Source: Emiliania huxleyi CCMP1516
Lineage: Eukaryota > Haptophyta > Isochrysidales > Noelaerhabdaceae
Direction: 5' to 3'
Assembly: GCF_000372725.1 (NCBI RefSeq)
Contig: NW_005199702.1
Coordinates: 64,630-128,629 of the forward strand
Length of the DNA: 64,000 nt
The notes beneath the pieces are model-generated. The model ran no database searches and was not told where the DNA came from. It worked only from the letters and a program-made list of their open reading frames with translations. Positions 50,534 through 61,266 of this stretch are shown piece after piece. Made by a program: the position numbers and the translations under genes. Positions within the stretch are counted from its first letter, which is position 1. Each line of letters opens with the position of its first letter.

Positions 50534-51141
50534 TGCCGGCGCCTGGAGCGCATCTCGCCTCGCCTGCTGCCTGCGTCTCGTTGCGGGGCGGCGCGCGCTA
50601 TGTGCATGCACAGAAGGCATGCTGTGTGCTTGTGGGACGTCGTCCGGGGTTGCGCTGGCGGGTCCGTGGCGGCATGTGGCGGTTGCGGGGTTGCCGGTTG
50701 CCGGTGCGGGGCCGGTGGCGCCCGGTGTGCGTGTGACACTGTGAGACAGATGTGTTAGTAGCACCCAACGACGGACAAACTCTGAACAAAACATATACTT
50801 GTGTTACGCGCACTCTCGGGGCCACTCCTCCGCGCACCCGCGCTGCAAAGTGCAATCCACAAACCCACAAAGGTCAAAGCAATAAGCATGCTGCATGGTG
50901 CCGCACAAAAAAGCGGAAAGCGCTCAAAGGTTGTACATTGTGTTTTGGGTGTACCACAAAGGCCGCTCAACGCACAACGGACGGCTTGCTGCCTGGTCGT
51001 TCGAGCGTGGGACCTCTGCGCTCTGGGGGAGCCACACACTCTTGTATCTCTCGCACACGGGAACCGAGCTGTACATGGCATGGGAGATGGGTCGTCGACG
51101 CGGGTTAGACAAACGTACTGCGCCAACAGCAGTTGGCGCGC
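50534..51141. other. Intergenic region between convergent genes
   Basis: TG/GT-rich sequence with GGTTGCCGGTTGCCGGTGCG near 50685 and a hairpin TGCGCCAACAGCAGTTGGCGCG at 51119-51140. No gene recognised; the hairpin could be part of a 3' processing signal of the flanking membrane-protein gene. Confidence 0.35.
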
Positions 51142-54100
51142 TCACACGCGGCTCACGTCCCGACTTACGCTGATGTCGGGGGGCGCCGTTCGAGAAGCGG
51201 CGGGCGACGGCGAGCTGGTCGGCGACCCGACCGGGGAGTCGCTCACGTACACGTCGCAGCGCGGCCCCTGCACCACCTCGAGCTCGAGCGGCGGCGGCGG
51301 CGGCGGCGGCGGCGAGGCGTCGCTTATGGATGCGTCGACCGTGCTCGCACGCAGCCAGCTCCGCGCGCGCGCCACCGCCCACCGCCGGTAGATGTAGCGC
51401 AGCACCCACCCGCCGACAAAGAGCCCGATCACCACCCAGCCCATCGGCCGGACGAGGCCGAACACAGTGCCGCCCGGGAGGTCCGAGATGCGCTGCGAGA
51501 CGGAGAAGGGCTCAAAGCAGGTGGCCACCACCGAGAGGTAGCACGCACCGGCGAGCATCAGCGCCGAGGTGATGATCGTCACCTTTGGCCACAGCGGCAC
51601 GCCGGCGGAGGACCAGTTGGTGCCGTCGCGCTGCGCCTTTGAGAAGGCAGCCTGCGGACAGGGGGGGGTGTCGTGGAGGCGTCTTCGCGCGGCGGGCGAG
51701 GGGAGAGGGGGGGGGAGGCGTCGCCTGCCGCTCGTCGTGGGCGAGGACCTCTTCGTCGGGAGGCTCGGCGGCGAGCTCGGCGGCGTACTGCGTCGAGGTG
51801 CGCTCGATGAAGTACATTGCGAGCAGGGTGGAGGCCGTCTGCGCGAGGAAGGAGAGGAAGGTGACGATGACGGTGATCGAGTCGTACAGGTCGCCCTTCG
51901 TCTTGAGCAGCTGCATCCCGCCCGCGGCGGTGGAGGCGGCGATGAGGGGGAGGATGGGGGTGGTGCCCAGCAGCATCTGCAGCAGGTTGAGCTTGAGGAT
52001 GCCGGTGGTGACCGAGGTCGGCCAGTCGGGCCCGCCGACGAGGATGGCGCACTTTGCCGTGTTGATGCCGGGCCGGCGCAGGATGCGGCGCGTCGCGCGC
52101 ATCTCGAGCGAGTTGATGCGGATGAAGGAGCGGACGGCGACGTAGTTGCCGAACTGGCGGCCGATGAGCTCCTGCTCGAGCGCGACCGCGGTGAGCTTGA
52201 GTGCGAAGCCGACGAGCGTGGCGTAGACGAGGCCGACCCAGAACTCCTTCGGGACCTCGTCCCCCGGCTTCATGTCGTCCGACCAGTCTGGGTTCGCCTG
52301 CCGGCACCGTCATCCCCGGGTGAGGTGGAGCCGAGAGGGGGAGCCGAGAGGGGGCGGAGAGAGAGAGTTGGCCGAGGCCCGCCTGCGACATCGTCGATGC
52401 CGGGATGACAGCGCCGCACGCGATGTAGACGGGCACGCCGGGAATGATCGGGATCATGAACATGAGGAGCCCGACGCCTGGCACGGGGCCGCTCGTTGGG
52501 GGGTGGGGCGAATGCCAAGGGAGAGGTGCGCGCGGCGGCGAGCGGGAGGGGGGTGGGAGAGGTCAGCGCGCCAGCAAAGATGGCGCAGACGACGCCGGTG
52601 TGGAAGTCGCTGAGCGCCTCGTTGAGGAAGGCGAAGAAGACGACGACGAGCTGAGGACGGCAGCGTGGCGTGAGAAGGCAAGCGGCGTGAGGGGGCGCTC
52701 TTCGACCTCTGGGGGAGCCGACGGCCCGCATCCCGCTTCTCACGCTGAGGCCGACGCTGAGGCCGAAGCTATCTCGGTCAATCTCGGTCACCCTCGGTCA
52801 CTCTCGGTCACCCTCGGTCACTCTCGGTCACCCTCGGTCACTCTCGGTCACTCTCGGTCACTCTCGGTCACCCTCGGTCACTCTCGGGCCTGCATCACGA
52901 TGACTTGGAGGATGAGGTACGCGAGGGACCAGAATGTCGTCTTTGAGATCACCTGCTCATGGCGGCGGCCGCTGTGAGGGCGCGCTACCCATGCCCTCGA
53001 CCGCACTGCCCTGCTGTCGAGCGGACCGACGCCCAGTGCCACGTGCGCAGCCGCGCCCAGAGCTGCGCGCCGTGCGCCGTCAGGAGGCCCGGAGCGTCGG
53101 GCGGCAGCGTGAAGGGGAGAGCCTTTCGCGCGGCTTGGTTGGCGGCGGAGAGGGCGAGGAAGGTTGGGATGGCGAGCCAGCCCAAGCCCCAGAGCGCGAA
53201 GGCCTTGACGTAGTCCCAGAAGCCCTCGGAGTACGAGGCGAGCTTGCGGTAGATGGGCAGGCTCTGCGCCTGCACCAGCCAGAGGCACGCGGCGGGTGGC
53301 GCGCGGCGGCGGTGGAGGGGAGTGGGGGCGGCGCAAGCGGCGGAGGCGCGCGCCGTCTTGCCGACCCTGCCCCAGCCGACCGTGTTGCCCACCACAGCCG
53401 TCGTCACGACGATGAAGAGCAGCATCGCAAACTCGACCTAACGCATGGACGAGCCCCCCTTCCTTGACTACTCGCCCGCCGTCAGTCGTGCTGCGCCGCA
53501 AATTCGACCGTCCGCGCGACGCCGAGGCCTGCGCCCGCGACCGAGGCGGCGCACCAGGTCACCGCCATGAAGAAGATGATGGAGGAGAGGAAGAGGCGGA
53601 TGGCCCACTGCGCGCGCGTCTTGCTGCTGCCGCGGTCGCGCGCCTCCATCGTCTTCGCAAGGTAGTAGAAGAGGAGCGCAAAGAGGAGCGCCTGGGAAGA
53701 CCAGGCGGAGGCGGGGCGCGGCGGCTCAGCGCGGCGCTAGTGCCGCGGAGGCGGCGAGGCGGAAGGAGGGGCGGTCCCGCATCTCGGCTATCTCGTCCGC
53801 ATCTCGGCTATCTCGTCCGCATCTCGGCTATCTCGTCCGCATCTCGGCTATCTCGTCCGCATCTCGGCTATCTCGTCCGCATCTCGGCTATCTCGTCCGC
53901 ATCTCGGCTACGCCCTCACCGCGCAAGGGACCCACATTGGGAAGGACCACCAGAGGAAGGCGCCTGGCGGGCGAGGGGGGAGGGGGGGAGGGGGAGGCCG
54001 GTTGGAAGGGCTGGAGGTGGGGGGAAGGGGGAGGGGGGGGGGGGGGCACCGGTGTGGCAGCTGACGACTGCCTCGTCGTCCTCGAGCTCGGAGGTGTCGG

Positions 54101-55188
54101 CAGTGTAGTTGTCGCAGCCGATGCGGTAGCGCCAGAACTGGCGCACCTGCGGCAGAGGGGGCGCGGCGCTCATCCCTTTGGGGGTGCAGCCGAGATTGGC
54201 TTGGCGGCTGGGGCTTGGGGGAGGCGGGGCGAGGGAAAGGGGCGAGGGAAAGGAGTCGGCGGGAGAGGAGAGGGGGCCGAGGGGCCGGGGGGTCGGAACC
54301 GCGCCTCTCCGAACCACATGTTGGTCTGCGATCCGCCAAAGTCGACCCCAACTGGGCAGCCCGTTTCAGGGGCCGGGCCCGCCTCGCACTCCTCCCACTC
54401 CTCCACGCCCCACGCCGGCGACCAGAACACCCACGCCGCAAACGCCAGGCTCACCTGCGGGGCGCCCGTCGGCATCTCCGCGTCCGGCCGCAGGGCAGTG
54501 CTCGGCGGGGCATGTGCGCGGCGTGTGTCTGCTGACGCGTGTCTCCGTGCGGTGGCGTCTGCGGGGCGGTTTCTGTCTGCGGTGCGGTGCCGTCTGGTGG
54601 AGCTGTTGCGGAGCTGCTCACCGCCACGGCGAGGAGCAGCAGCTGGGCGGAGAGGGCGACGAAGAAGGCGCGCGGCGGGACGGCGGGCAGGGCGGCGCGG
54701 CGCAGCAGCCACACGCCCAGCGTCGGCACGAGGAAGACGCACAGCAGCGGCGCGTACGGATACTGCTTTGTGCCGAGCAGGCAGGCGGCGCCGAGCGATC
54801 CGGCAGCGGCGGCGAGCAGCGGGAAATAAGCGGCGATGCGGCCGGCGCCCTTCCAATAGCGCGCGTCGAGGGCGTACAGCGCGACGAGCAGGAGGAGCGC
54901 GCCCACCACGAGCGAGGGCGCCAGCCACCAGTCCACAGAGGCGAGGGCGCGGTACACCTCGACGCCGTACCCGAGCAGCGAAAAGAAGAGGAGGCCGACC
55001 GCGCTGCCAGAGAGGAGCGCGAGCAGCAGCAGGGCGTGCCCGCCCAGGCCCATCGGACGGCTTGACGCGAGCAGCTCTCCCGAGGCGCCAGGGTCGGACA
55101 AGGTCTCTGAGGCCTCTTCGGCCGTTCCCGTCTCCGAGGCCGTTTGTGCAGTCCGCTGCGTGTGACGCAGGTGCGCTGGTTGTTGCAT
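51142..55188 (-). CDS. Large polytopic membrane protein, unrecognised (many exons)
   Basis: From MQQPAHLRHTQRTAQTAS at 55188 the minus strand carries a long series of hydrophobic exons: LLLLALLSGSAVGLLFFSLL, WLAPSLVVGALLLLVALYA, a loop with paired Cys (RIGCDNYTADTSELEDDE), ALLFALLFYYLAKTME, LSSIIFFMAVTWCAASVAG, GFWDYVKAFALWGLGWLAIP, LVVVFFAFLNEALSDFHTG, MFMIPIIPGVPVYIACGAVI, PKEFWVGLVYATLVGFALK, TGILKLNLLQMLLGTTPILP, LPGGTVFGLVRPMGWVVIGL. The P-G-V-P-V-Y and G-P-D-W-P-T-S-V blocks recall VTT (SNARE-associated, TMEM41/64) proteins, which would suggest lipid scrambling in the secretory pathway, but that is tentative. Exon borders were not all fixed. Tandem repeats fill introns at 52760-52893 and 53780-53910. 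Confidence 0.6.
52760..52893. repeat. 10-bp minisatellite
   Basis: About 12 tandem units of CTCGGTCAC plus C or T, in an intron of the large membrane-protein gene. Confidence 0.9.
53780..53910. repeat. 20-bp minisatellite
   Basis: Seven near-perfect tandem units of ATCTCGGCTATCTCGTCCGC in an intron of the large membrane-protein gene. A G-rich low-complexity block follows at 53975-54050. Confidence 0.95.
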
Positions 55189-55585
55189 AGCGGTGTCGCT
55201 GCGTGGCGAGCGGACGATCTGCGTCCCGTCGGCCAGCTGCATACACGGGCACCCGTGAAGAGCGAGGGCGGCCACCAAAGAGGGCGGAGTTCTCAAGGCG
55301 GTTCTCAGGGCGGCTTGCGTCGCGAAAATCGAATATGGAAAAGAAAATTGTGGCCGCGCGCGATCTGAGCATCCCTCCGGGGGCCCCTCTGCGCCGGGGA
55401 GGCGTTGTTGGAGGCTAGGACGCAAGCGTCCGTCGCCCTTTTCAAACTCGGGGCCCACTCCGCTACTCGAGTACGCTCCGACCCGAATTTGGAGGGCCTA
55501 AAAGTTTAAGGTGTTGCTGCGCAAAAGGGGTCGGACACAGGGCGCAGCTCATGCCAAGAGCTAGAAGGGGAGCTAGAGAGAACGA
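55189..55585. other. Intergenic region
   Basis: No gene recognised. Contains GGACGCAAGCGTCC, a perfect 14-bp palindrome, at about 55419-55432. Confidence 0.35.
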
Positions 55586-56110
55586 CTACCTTGTCCCGTT
55601 ATTGCGTACACCAACACCACAAAAGCTCTCTCTCTCTCCACCTGTCTGTCCTCCCTCAGGGGGGTCACAACTACCGAGTCTCTCGACTAGCTGCCACGTT
55701 GCCGACCGAGAGCGGAACTCCTCCTGCTCCGTAAGGAGGGTGGCCAAGGCTAAAGTCTTGCCGGAGCCGCCGGGCGCGTTGACGACTTGGAGAAGGTCGC
55801 CCTTGCACTTGCTTGTACTTGTAGAGATGCTCGAGGGGTGCTTTGTGGGGCGGTGCGCAGCCAGGCCAGCAGTGAGGGGAGGCGCACCCTCACTCTCCTC
55901 GGTTGCAGAGCTCGTCGGAGGCTGCTGCGGCACGACGGGAGGGTCGCGATAGCAGTCCTCGGGCGAGCCGACGCGCATGTCCAGCGTGTCGTCCCCAGCG
56001 GCGGTGCTGCGCGGGAGGCGCAGGCGGCCGCGGGCACGCTGGGCTCGACAGCGGCTTCCCTCAGTAGCTCCGAAAGCACGGATTTGGCGGACGTTCTTGG
56101 CTTCAATTTT
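55586..56110 (-). pseudogene. Helicase (PIF1-like) fragment
   Basis: A minus-strand frame contains GDLLQVVNAPGGSGKTLALA, a P-loop with the preceding hydrophobic strand in the form found in PIF1-type and Helitron helicases, then LLTEQEEFRSRSATWQLVE. No other helicase motif follows before the stop at 55586. It is most likely a remnant of a mobile element. A run of RMSWHQLKAC-like residues just beyond 56110 is on the other strand and unrelated. Confidence 0.5.
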
Positions 56111-56464
56111 CAGTGTATATAGCTCTTACGAACATACCCGAGGGTGAACTGCTGATTTTACGGATGTCTTGGCACCAGCTGAAGGCTTGCCCCCGTCCAC
56201 GGCTCAGTCAGACAGATCACGCAAGTTCGTGCCACACGGTATTCGGATTTTGCTATTTGCTCGTTTGGGGGTATATTGCAGATTTGTCAATGGTACCGCG
56301 TCTGCGACGCGGGCGCCTTGCGGGCAGAGCCCTTAGCCACCCTTCATATCTTGCGCGGTCATTAAAGAGCTCGCCTTTTACTGGATGTTTGAACAGCTCT
56401 GTGTGTGCTTGTGCTTGGCGGCGCACGAGCGCCAAACCACCCAAACCAGACGTCCCGGGTTAGG

Positions 56465-57064
56465 ATGCCGTCCATCTCCGTGGGCGATCACGTTCGCCTC
56501 TGCAGCACCGAGTGCAATGCGTTGGCTGCCCTTGGCCTCGAAGCCCCGCCCACGGGCTCGATTGGCGTCGTCACGGCAGTGGACACAAAGGACGCTCTCG
56601 TCGACTTTGACGGGAGACCGGGCTGGTGAGTAGGACCCCCTTGTGCAGCAGAGACGAGGCTCGCCCGATCCCCAGCAGTTGCAACTCAATGACGCACAAT
56701 GCGCCTCCCATCACGTTGCGTCTCCCATCGCAGGTGGTGCCGGCGGTGGCAGCTACAGAGGGTCTCTGACCGGCCCGCTCTCAGCCTGGCTCCCGATCAG
56801 GCTTCCGGTCCTCACTCGGAGCGCAGTCAGGGCCAACGATCGCCTCCGCCGCTGTCGCCGTATCCTCCATCCACCACCACCCCGCCCATCACCCCGCCAC
56901 CAATGCCCCAAGTCGCCGCGGCCTGTTGGGTCATTGATTGCGAGACGGAAGGCACAGCAGCGGCAGATTGCCTGTGGTCAGTGGAAGAGGAGACGACGCG
57001 AGGGAGCCGAACGCGACCAATCTATCAACGGTATCTGCTGAGGGCAATGCGCATAAAGAGGTAG
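56465..57064 (+). CDS. Small protein with KOW/Tudor-like N-terminus
   Basis: Two exons, 56465-56625 and 56734-57064, joined by a GT-AG intron; 163 residues. Exon 1 begins MPSISVGDHVRLCSTECNAL, then TGSIGVVTAVDTKDALVDFD, a five-strand barrel pattern like KOW or MIB/HERC2 modules. The junction completes GRPGWWCRRWQLQRVS. The rest is Pro/Ser/Thr-rich, then CWVIDCETEGTAAADCLWSV and a basic end (YQRYLLRAMRIKR). Function unknown. Confidence 0.5.
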
Positions 57065-57397
57065 TTGGGGTCCCCCCTACGCCCTAGTCTCCGCGCCGGG
57101 TGTTTTGGTAGTTGTGTGTTTCTCGCTCGAGCGGCAATGACCACAGACCATCACCAATGTGTGTGGCGTGTCTCGTGTGCGGTGCGACTGCGAGAGGCGT
57201 GTGTCGTGATTCCGTGACTCCAAGTCGAAGTGCTCCGTGAGAGTCGTGACCGGCGGCGCGTGGCGTCTGGCGACAAAGAGGCGACCCATTCGGATTGAAA
57301 AGCGGGAAATCCACGACAGACATGTTTATCTGCACATGCACATGCACATCCACATGTGCAGGATGTGCATGTCTCAAAACAATACGCGAAACGCAGC
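57065..57397. other. Intergenic region
   Basis: Contains an alternating CACATGCACATGCACATCCAC tract at 57333-57354 near the 3' end of the Makorin gene. No gene recognised. Confidence 0.4.
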
Positions 57398-58761
57398 TCA
57401 CGCATCCTCGAGACGCAAGTCGCGCACGGGGACGCCCTCCAGCAGGTCCTGCTGCCCGGATGCTTCTGGCGCGAACAAGTAGTCCGACAGCCTGTACTGC
57501 GCCAGCGCGCTGCCGCGGCCGCCGCCCCTGGCCGCCAGGACCCTCCTCGCCGGCTCGGGGCCCACGGGCCGGCCGGCGCGGTCGGTGTGGGAGTAGAAGC
57601 AGGCGGCGCCGAAGGGGCATTTGCCCTCCCCAAAGGCAAAGTGCTTGCACGGGAGGTGCTTGAGCCGAGCGAGGTAGCCATCGATGAGCATGGCCTTGCG
57701 CTCGGCGCTCTCCGGGACGAATGCGGACGGCACCACATAGTGTGACAGCACGCGGCACTCGGGGCACGAGCGAGCCACCTGCGAAGGGTCGGGGAGGTTC
57801 AGAGAGAAGGTTCAGGCACTCGGGGCACGCGCGAGCCGCCCTCCTGCATCGAGACGGTGTGGGACGCCCTCCACGTGCGGATGCATGCCAAGCAGATGGT
57901 GTGGCTGCACCCCGACTGGATCCCGAAGAGGCCAGCCGGCACGCACCGCCGGACCTGCTCGAGGCAGACGCCGCACGCCACGTCCAGCGAAGCGCGCACC
58001 TCCGCATCCGTCGGGTCCAGGCCGACTCCGCCGCCCGGCCGAGGGCGCGCCTCTGGCGAGAGGGGCCGCGCCGCCGGCTCGGCGCCGCCGGCGGCAACCA
58101 CGTAAGAAGAGGCCTTTGGTGGGGCGGCGCCGCCGCCGCCCTCGGCCGGGCCGCCCTCCTCGTCCTCCGAGCAAGCCTCCCTCCTGGACGGGTCGGGGAC
58201 GCGTCCACGCCCGCGGCCTCGGCCTCGGCCTCGGCCTCGGCCGCCCGCCACACCGGCAAGGGGCTGCGGAGGAGAGGGCTGCGGAGGAGAGGGCTGCGGA
58301 GGAGAGGGCTGCGGAGCAACACACGGCTGGGGAGTGGAGGGCAGGGGAGGAATCGAGAGCTCTGGAGGAGAAGAGTGCGGTCCAACCTCACTCACGGCCG
58401 CCGCCGCAGCACCCTCGGGGTGAGGCTGCTGCCTCTCCTCCGGCTGCTGAGACCGCTGCAGCGGTGGCGGCGTTGCGGCGGCCGCACTCTGCTGACGCGC
58501 CGGCCCGTGTCGGAATGGACACCTGGATCCATTGGCGCAGTGGCCAGCGGCGAAGAAGCGGCAGGGTGTGTCGATCTGGGCTGCCCCGCTGCCACACTCG
58601 TGCGAGAACGGGCATGCGCTACCCTTGGAGCACGAGCCGACCTGGAAGAAGCGGCAAGGCGGCGCCGGGCGGGACGAAGTCGGCCTTGCTGCTGCCACCG
58701 TGGCGATTCCGCGCTGCTCGCGCCGACGGTTCCGTGCTGGCTGCCACTCCTCCGCCTGCAT
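57398..58761 (-). CDS. MKRN: Makorin-type E3 ubiquitin ligase (CCCH and RING fingers)
   Basis: Two exons on the minus strand, 57844-58761 and 57398-57778, about 432 residues. Two N-terminal CCCH fingers (CRFFQVGSCSKGSACPFSH, CRFFAAGHCANGSRCPFRH), a Pro/Gln and RG-repeat linker (PPQPSPPQPSPPQP, GRGRGRGRG), the RING finger (CGVCLEQVRRC, GCSHTICLACIRTW, then SCPECRV after the intron) and a C-terminal CCCH finger (CKHFAFGEGKCPFGAACFYSH). That order is the Makorin signature, an RNA-binding ubiquitin ligase. The intron (57779-57843) lies in the RING finger; its donor is neither GT nor clearly GC, and its first 24 bases copy the start of exon 2. The start ATG at 58761 is conservative. Confidence 0.88.
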
Positions 58762-59381
58762 TATCCGCACAAGCGAGGTAGGCGCTGGAGCAGAGGAGCG
58801 AGAGCGCCTCAGTAAGACAGCACGCGAGTCCCGGTGTTTTTCTTTTTGGACCGGTGCTTGCGACTCTTAAGAAATTGTTGGAGTACCAGGCCGCTTGAAC
58901 TATCAGATGACCGCTCTCTTTGAGCACCTCGGGACGCGTCAGACCTCGCGCTCGTGCGACACCGGAGCGCCGATCTCCAGCATGGCCTGGTGAAGCGACG
59001 TCCGACGCGCACGTTGAATCTTCCCTGCTTCAAGCACTGCTTGTTCCTTGCGCCTTCCCCCGGGAAGGACGCGAACTCGGGCTCTTTTTTTCTTTTAGCA
59101 CACCGCCGGCTAGAGTGTAGAGAAAAAAATGACTGCGGTGTTCGCGCCAAGGGCGGAGCGTCGAGGACGAGGTGCCAGAATTCATGCCTTTCTTTTAGCC
59201 AGCAAAATTGAGGGGGGATGTGAAAATCAGCCACGGGTGGGAGGTACAGAGGAATCGCGCCTCGCAAGCGGCGCTAAGCAGACATGGGGGTTCGCGAGAA
59301 GAGGAGGCTACCAAGGCAAGGAGTGAGGAGAGAGGGGCGCAGCTCGGCGGCTGGCGGCCGCCCGACCCGTAAGGCCCCTCG
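58762..59381. other. Intergenic region between head-to-tail minus-strand genes
   Basis: No gene recognised. TTTTTTTTCTTTTAGC lies at about 59084-59099 and AATTGAGGGGGG at 59207. It holds the Makorin promoter and the DHHC gene 3' end. Confidence 0.35.
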
Positions 59382-60537
59382 CTAGACCGGGACGTCGTCC
59401 GGAGAGCTTTGCTCGCGTGCGGGGCGGCGCTTGCCCTCTGATCCGGGGAGGGTGGCGGTGCGCAGCGGCGGCGGCCCCTCGTCGGCGGCCGCCATGGGAA
59501 GCTCCACGCCGCCACCGCCCTCCCCGCCACCGCCGTCGTTGCGCAGGATCATCGGCCCGCCGAGCTCCTCGGCGGCGGCGGAGCGCAGGTGCAGTCTGGA
59601 GGGCGGGAGCGGTCTGCACAAGACGTGCCTGCAGTTGGCCGGGCAGGACTGGTCGAACGGGTTGGCTCTGTCCGCGAAGGTGCCCTTGATCTCCTCCGAC
59701 GTCGTCGCGTTGCGGCACGTCAGCGAGCAGTGGTAGCACAGCAGCGGGCACACGCAGAGCAGGATGAGCGCCGTCGCGATGGAGAGGGCGGCAGGCACTG
59801 GCCGCTCGTCGAGCGCGACGCCGACGCGGTCGCCGCCGCTCGTCGCGTCGGTGAGCGCCGCCGCGAGCGCGTGCAGGAAGGAGAGTGCCGACACGACCAG
59901 CGTGTACGCGCAGAGGCTGCAGACGGACAGCACAAAGCCGAAGAAGTATCGGTAGTTGCGGAGCCCCACGCACTGGCCGGTCCAGGGGCAGTGGTGGTCG
60001 AAGCGCTCGACGCAGACGTTGCACTCGGTGCAGTGGGACGCGCGCGGCGGCCTCCAGATGCGGCACGTCGAGCACCACTTGAGCGGCATCGTCACGCCAC
60101 GCACCTGTGGGGAGGTTCCGAGAAGCTTCCGAGAGGTGCAGCGAGAGCGCAGGCAGGGCGCGTGGCCGACCCGTCCGCGCCTCCACAAACCTCTCCGCGG
60201 ACGCGTTGGCGAGCGACTCGGCGTCGTCGACGTAGGGCGCACGCGGCAGGATGCCCGGGTCCGCGGTTGCGGTCGCCACGAGCAGCGTCAGCGTCAGCGC
60301 ATACAGCAGCATCCCGACGCTCGTCACGAGCGGCGCGCCCGCCAGCGTCGGGCAGACAAAGATCCAAAAGGCGACGCTGAGCACGGTCGTCAGCGCGACA
60401 GCAAAGCAGGTGACGCCCCAGTCCGGTCCAACCATGACGCGGCCGTCGCAGAGAAAGACGTGCCGGCCGCCCCAGGTCTGCCAGCCTTTGAGGCTCGGCT
60501 GCGAGGCCATGGACGCCGTCACCGGCTCTCCGTGCAT
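59382..60537 (-). CDS. DHHC-type protein S-palmitoyltransferase
   Basis: Exons 60187-60537 and 59382-60104, GT-AG intron of 82 bp, 357 residues. Two N-terminal spans ([40 protein letters not shown]) precede DPGILPRA, the usual D-P-G motif. The Cys-rich domain reads [37 protein letters not shown], with the catalytic Cys in DHHC. Two further spans follow ([38 protein letters not shown]), then TTSEEIKG, the T-T-x-E motif. All active-site features are present. It resembles ERF2/ZDHHC9-18-type Golgi or plasma-membrane enzymes. The cytosolic tail is Gly/Pro-rich. Confidence 0.93.
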
Positions 60538-61266
60538 GCAATGTCCTGCAGCGGCGGCAGTGGCGGCGGCGGGGAAGGATGTGTGAGGTGGTAGGTGAGG
60601 TGTGTCTTCGGAGCGTGCGTGTGTGTGCGGCAGCGGCGGCGGCCGGCCTGCTCTCCTGCGAACGGCTCCCCACCGTTCACGACTAACGACGGGCTAGTAA
60701 AGACGATGTCTCACTTTCGAAAGTCCAAAACTGCTCGAGTGATCCTCAAATCCCTCACTAGGCACGGGACTGCGACTGGCGCGCACTGTCCACTGACTGG
60801 CACTAACACAAAGCTGAGGGAGGGTGTAGAGGATGTAGACGTGAGGAAGGCATCGCACGCCGCACTCTGTAGTCCCCACAGTTGCTGTCGTAGGATCGCT
60901 TGTCCATGTGAGAGAGTGCGCGTTGTGTTCTCGTTTTGTTTTCTCTCCGCCTTTTCTCCTCTTCCTGAGACTCACGTCATGTGTTGGGTATGGGTTCCGG
61001 ATGCGTTTTTTGCAATCCGGATATCGTGTATTGGAGACGAACACGATACACGTCCGTCTCCAAGTCCAATGGCGCACGATAAATCTGAAATCCAATAAGG
61101 TGCTTCACACACGCATCGCATCGCTCCATCACATCTGAATATTGATGGAAGTAGAGCTCACGCGTTGCGCTGGACGCCACCCGGGGCCACAAAGACAAGG
61201 CGGCGCGCCTTTGGGTCGAGCAGCTCTGCATTGGTCGAGGTGCCTGCGGGCATTCACGGGCCGGCC
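60538..61266. other. Intergenic region
   Basis: An open frame on the plus strand from 60705 (MSHFRKSKTARVILKSL) lacks recognisable features. An inverted pair, GTATCGTGTTCGTCTCC-like, is near 61035. No supported gene. Confidence 0.3.

Noticed and set aside
55551-55952. Plus-strand gene at 55.6-55.9 kb
   Set aside because: The plus-strand frame is the shadow of the minus-strand helicase fragment with the P-loop NAPGGSGKT.
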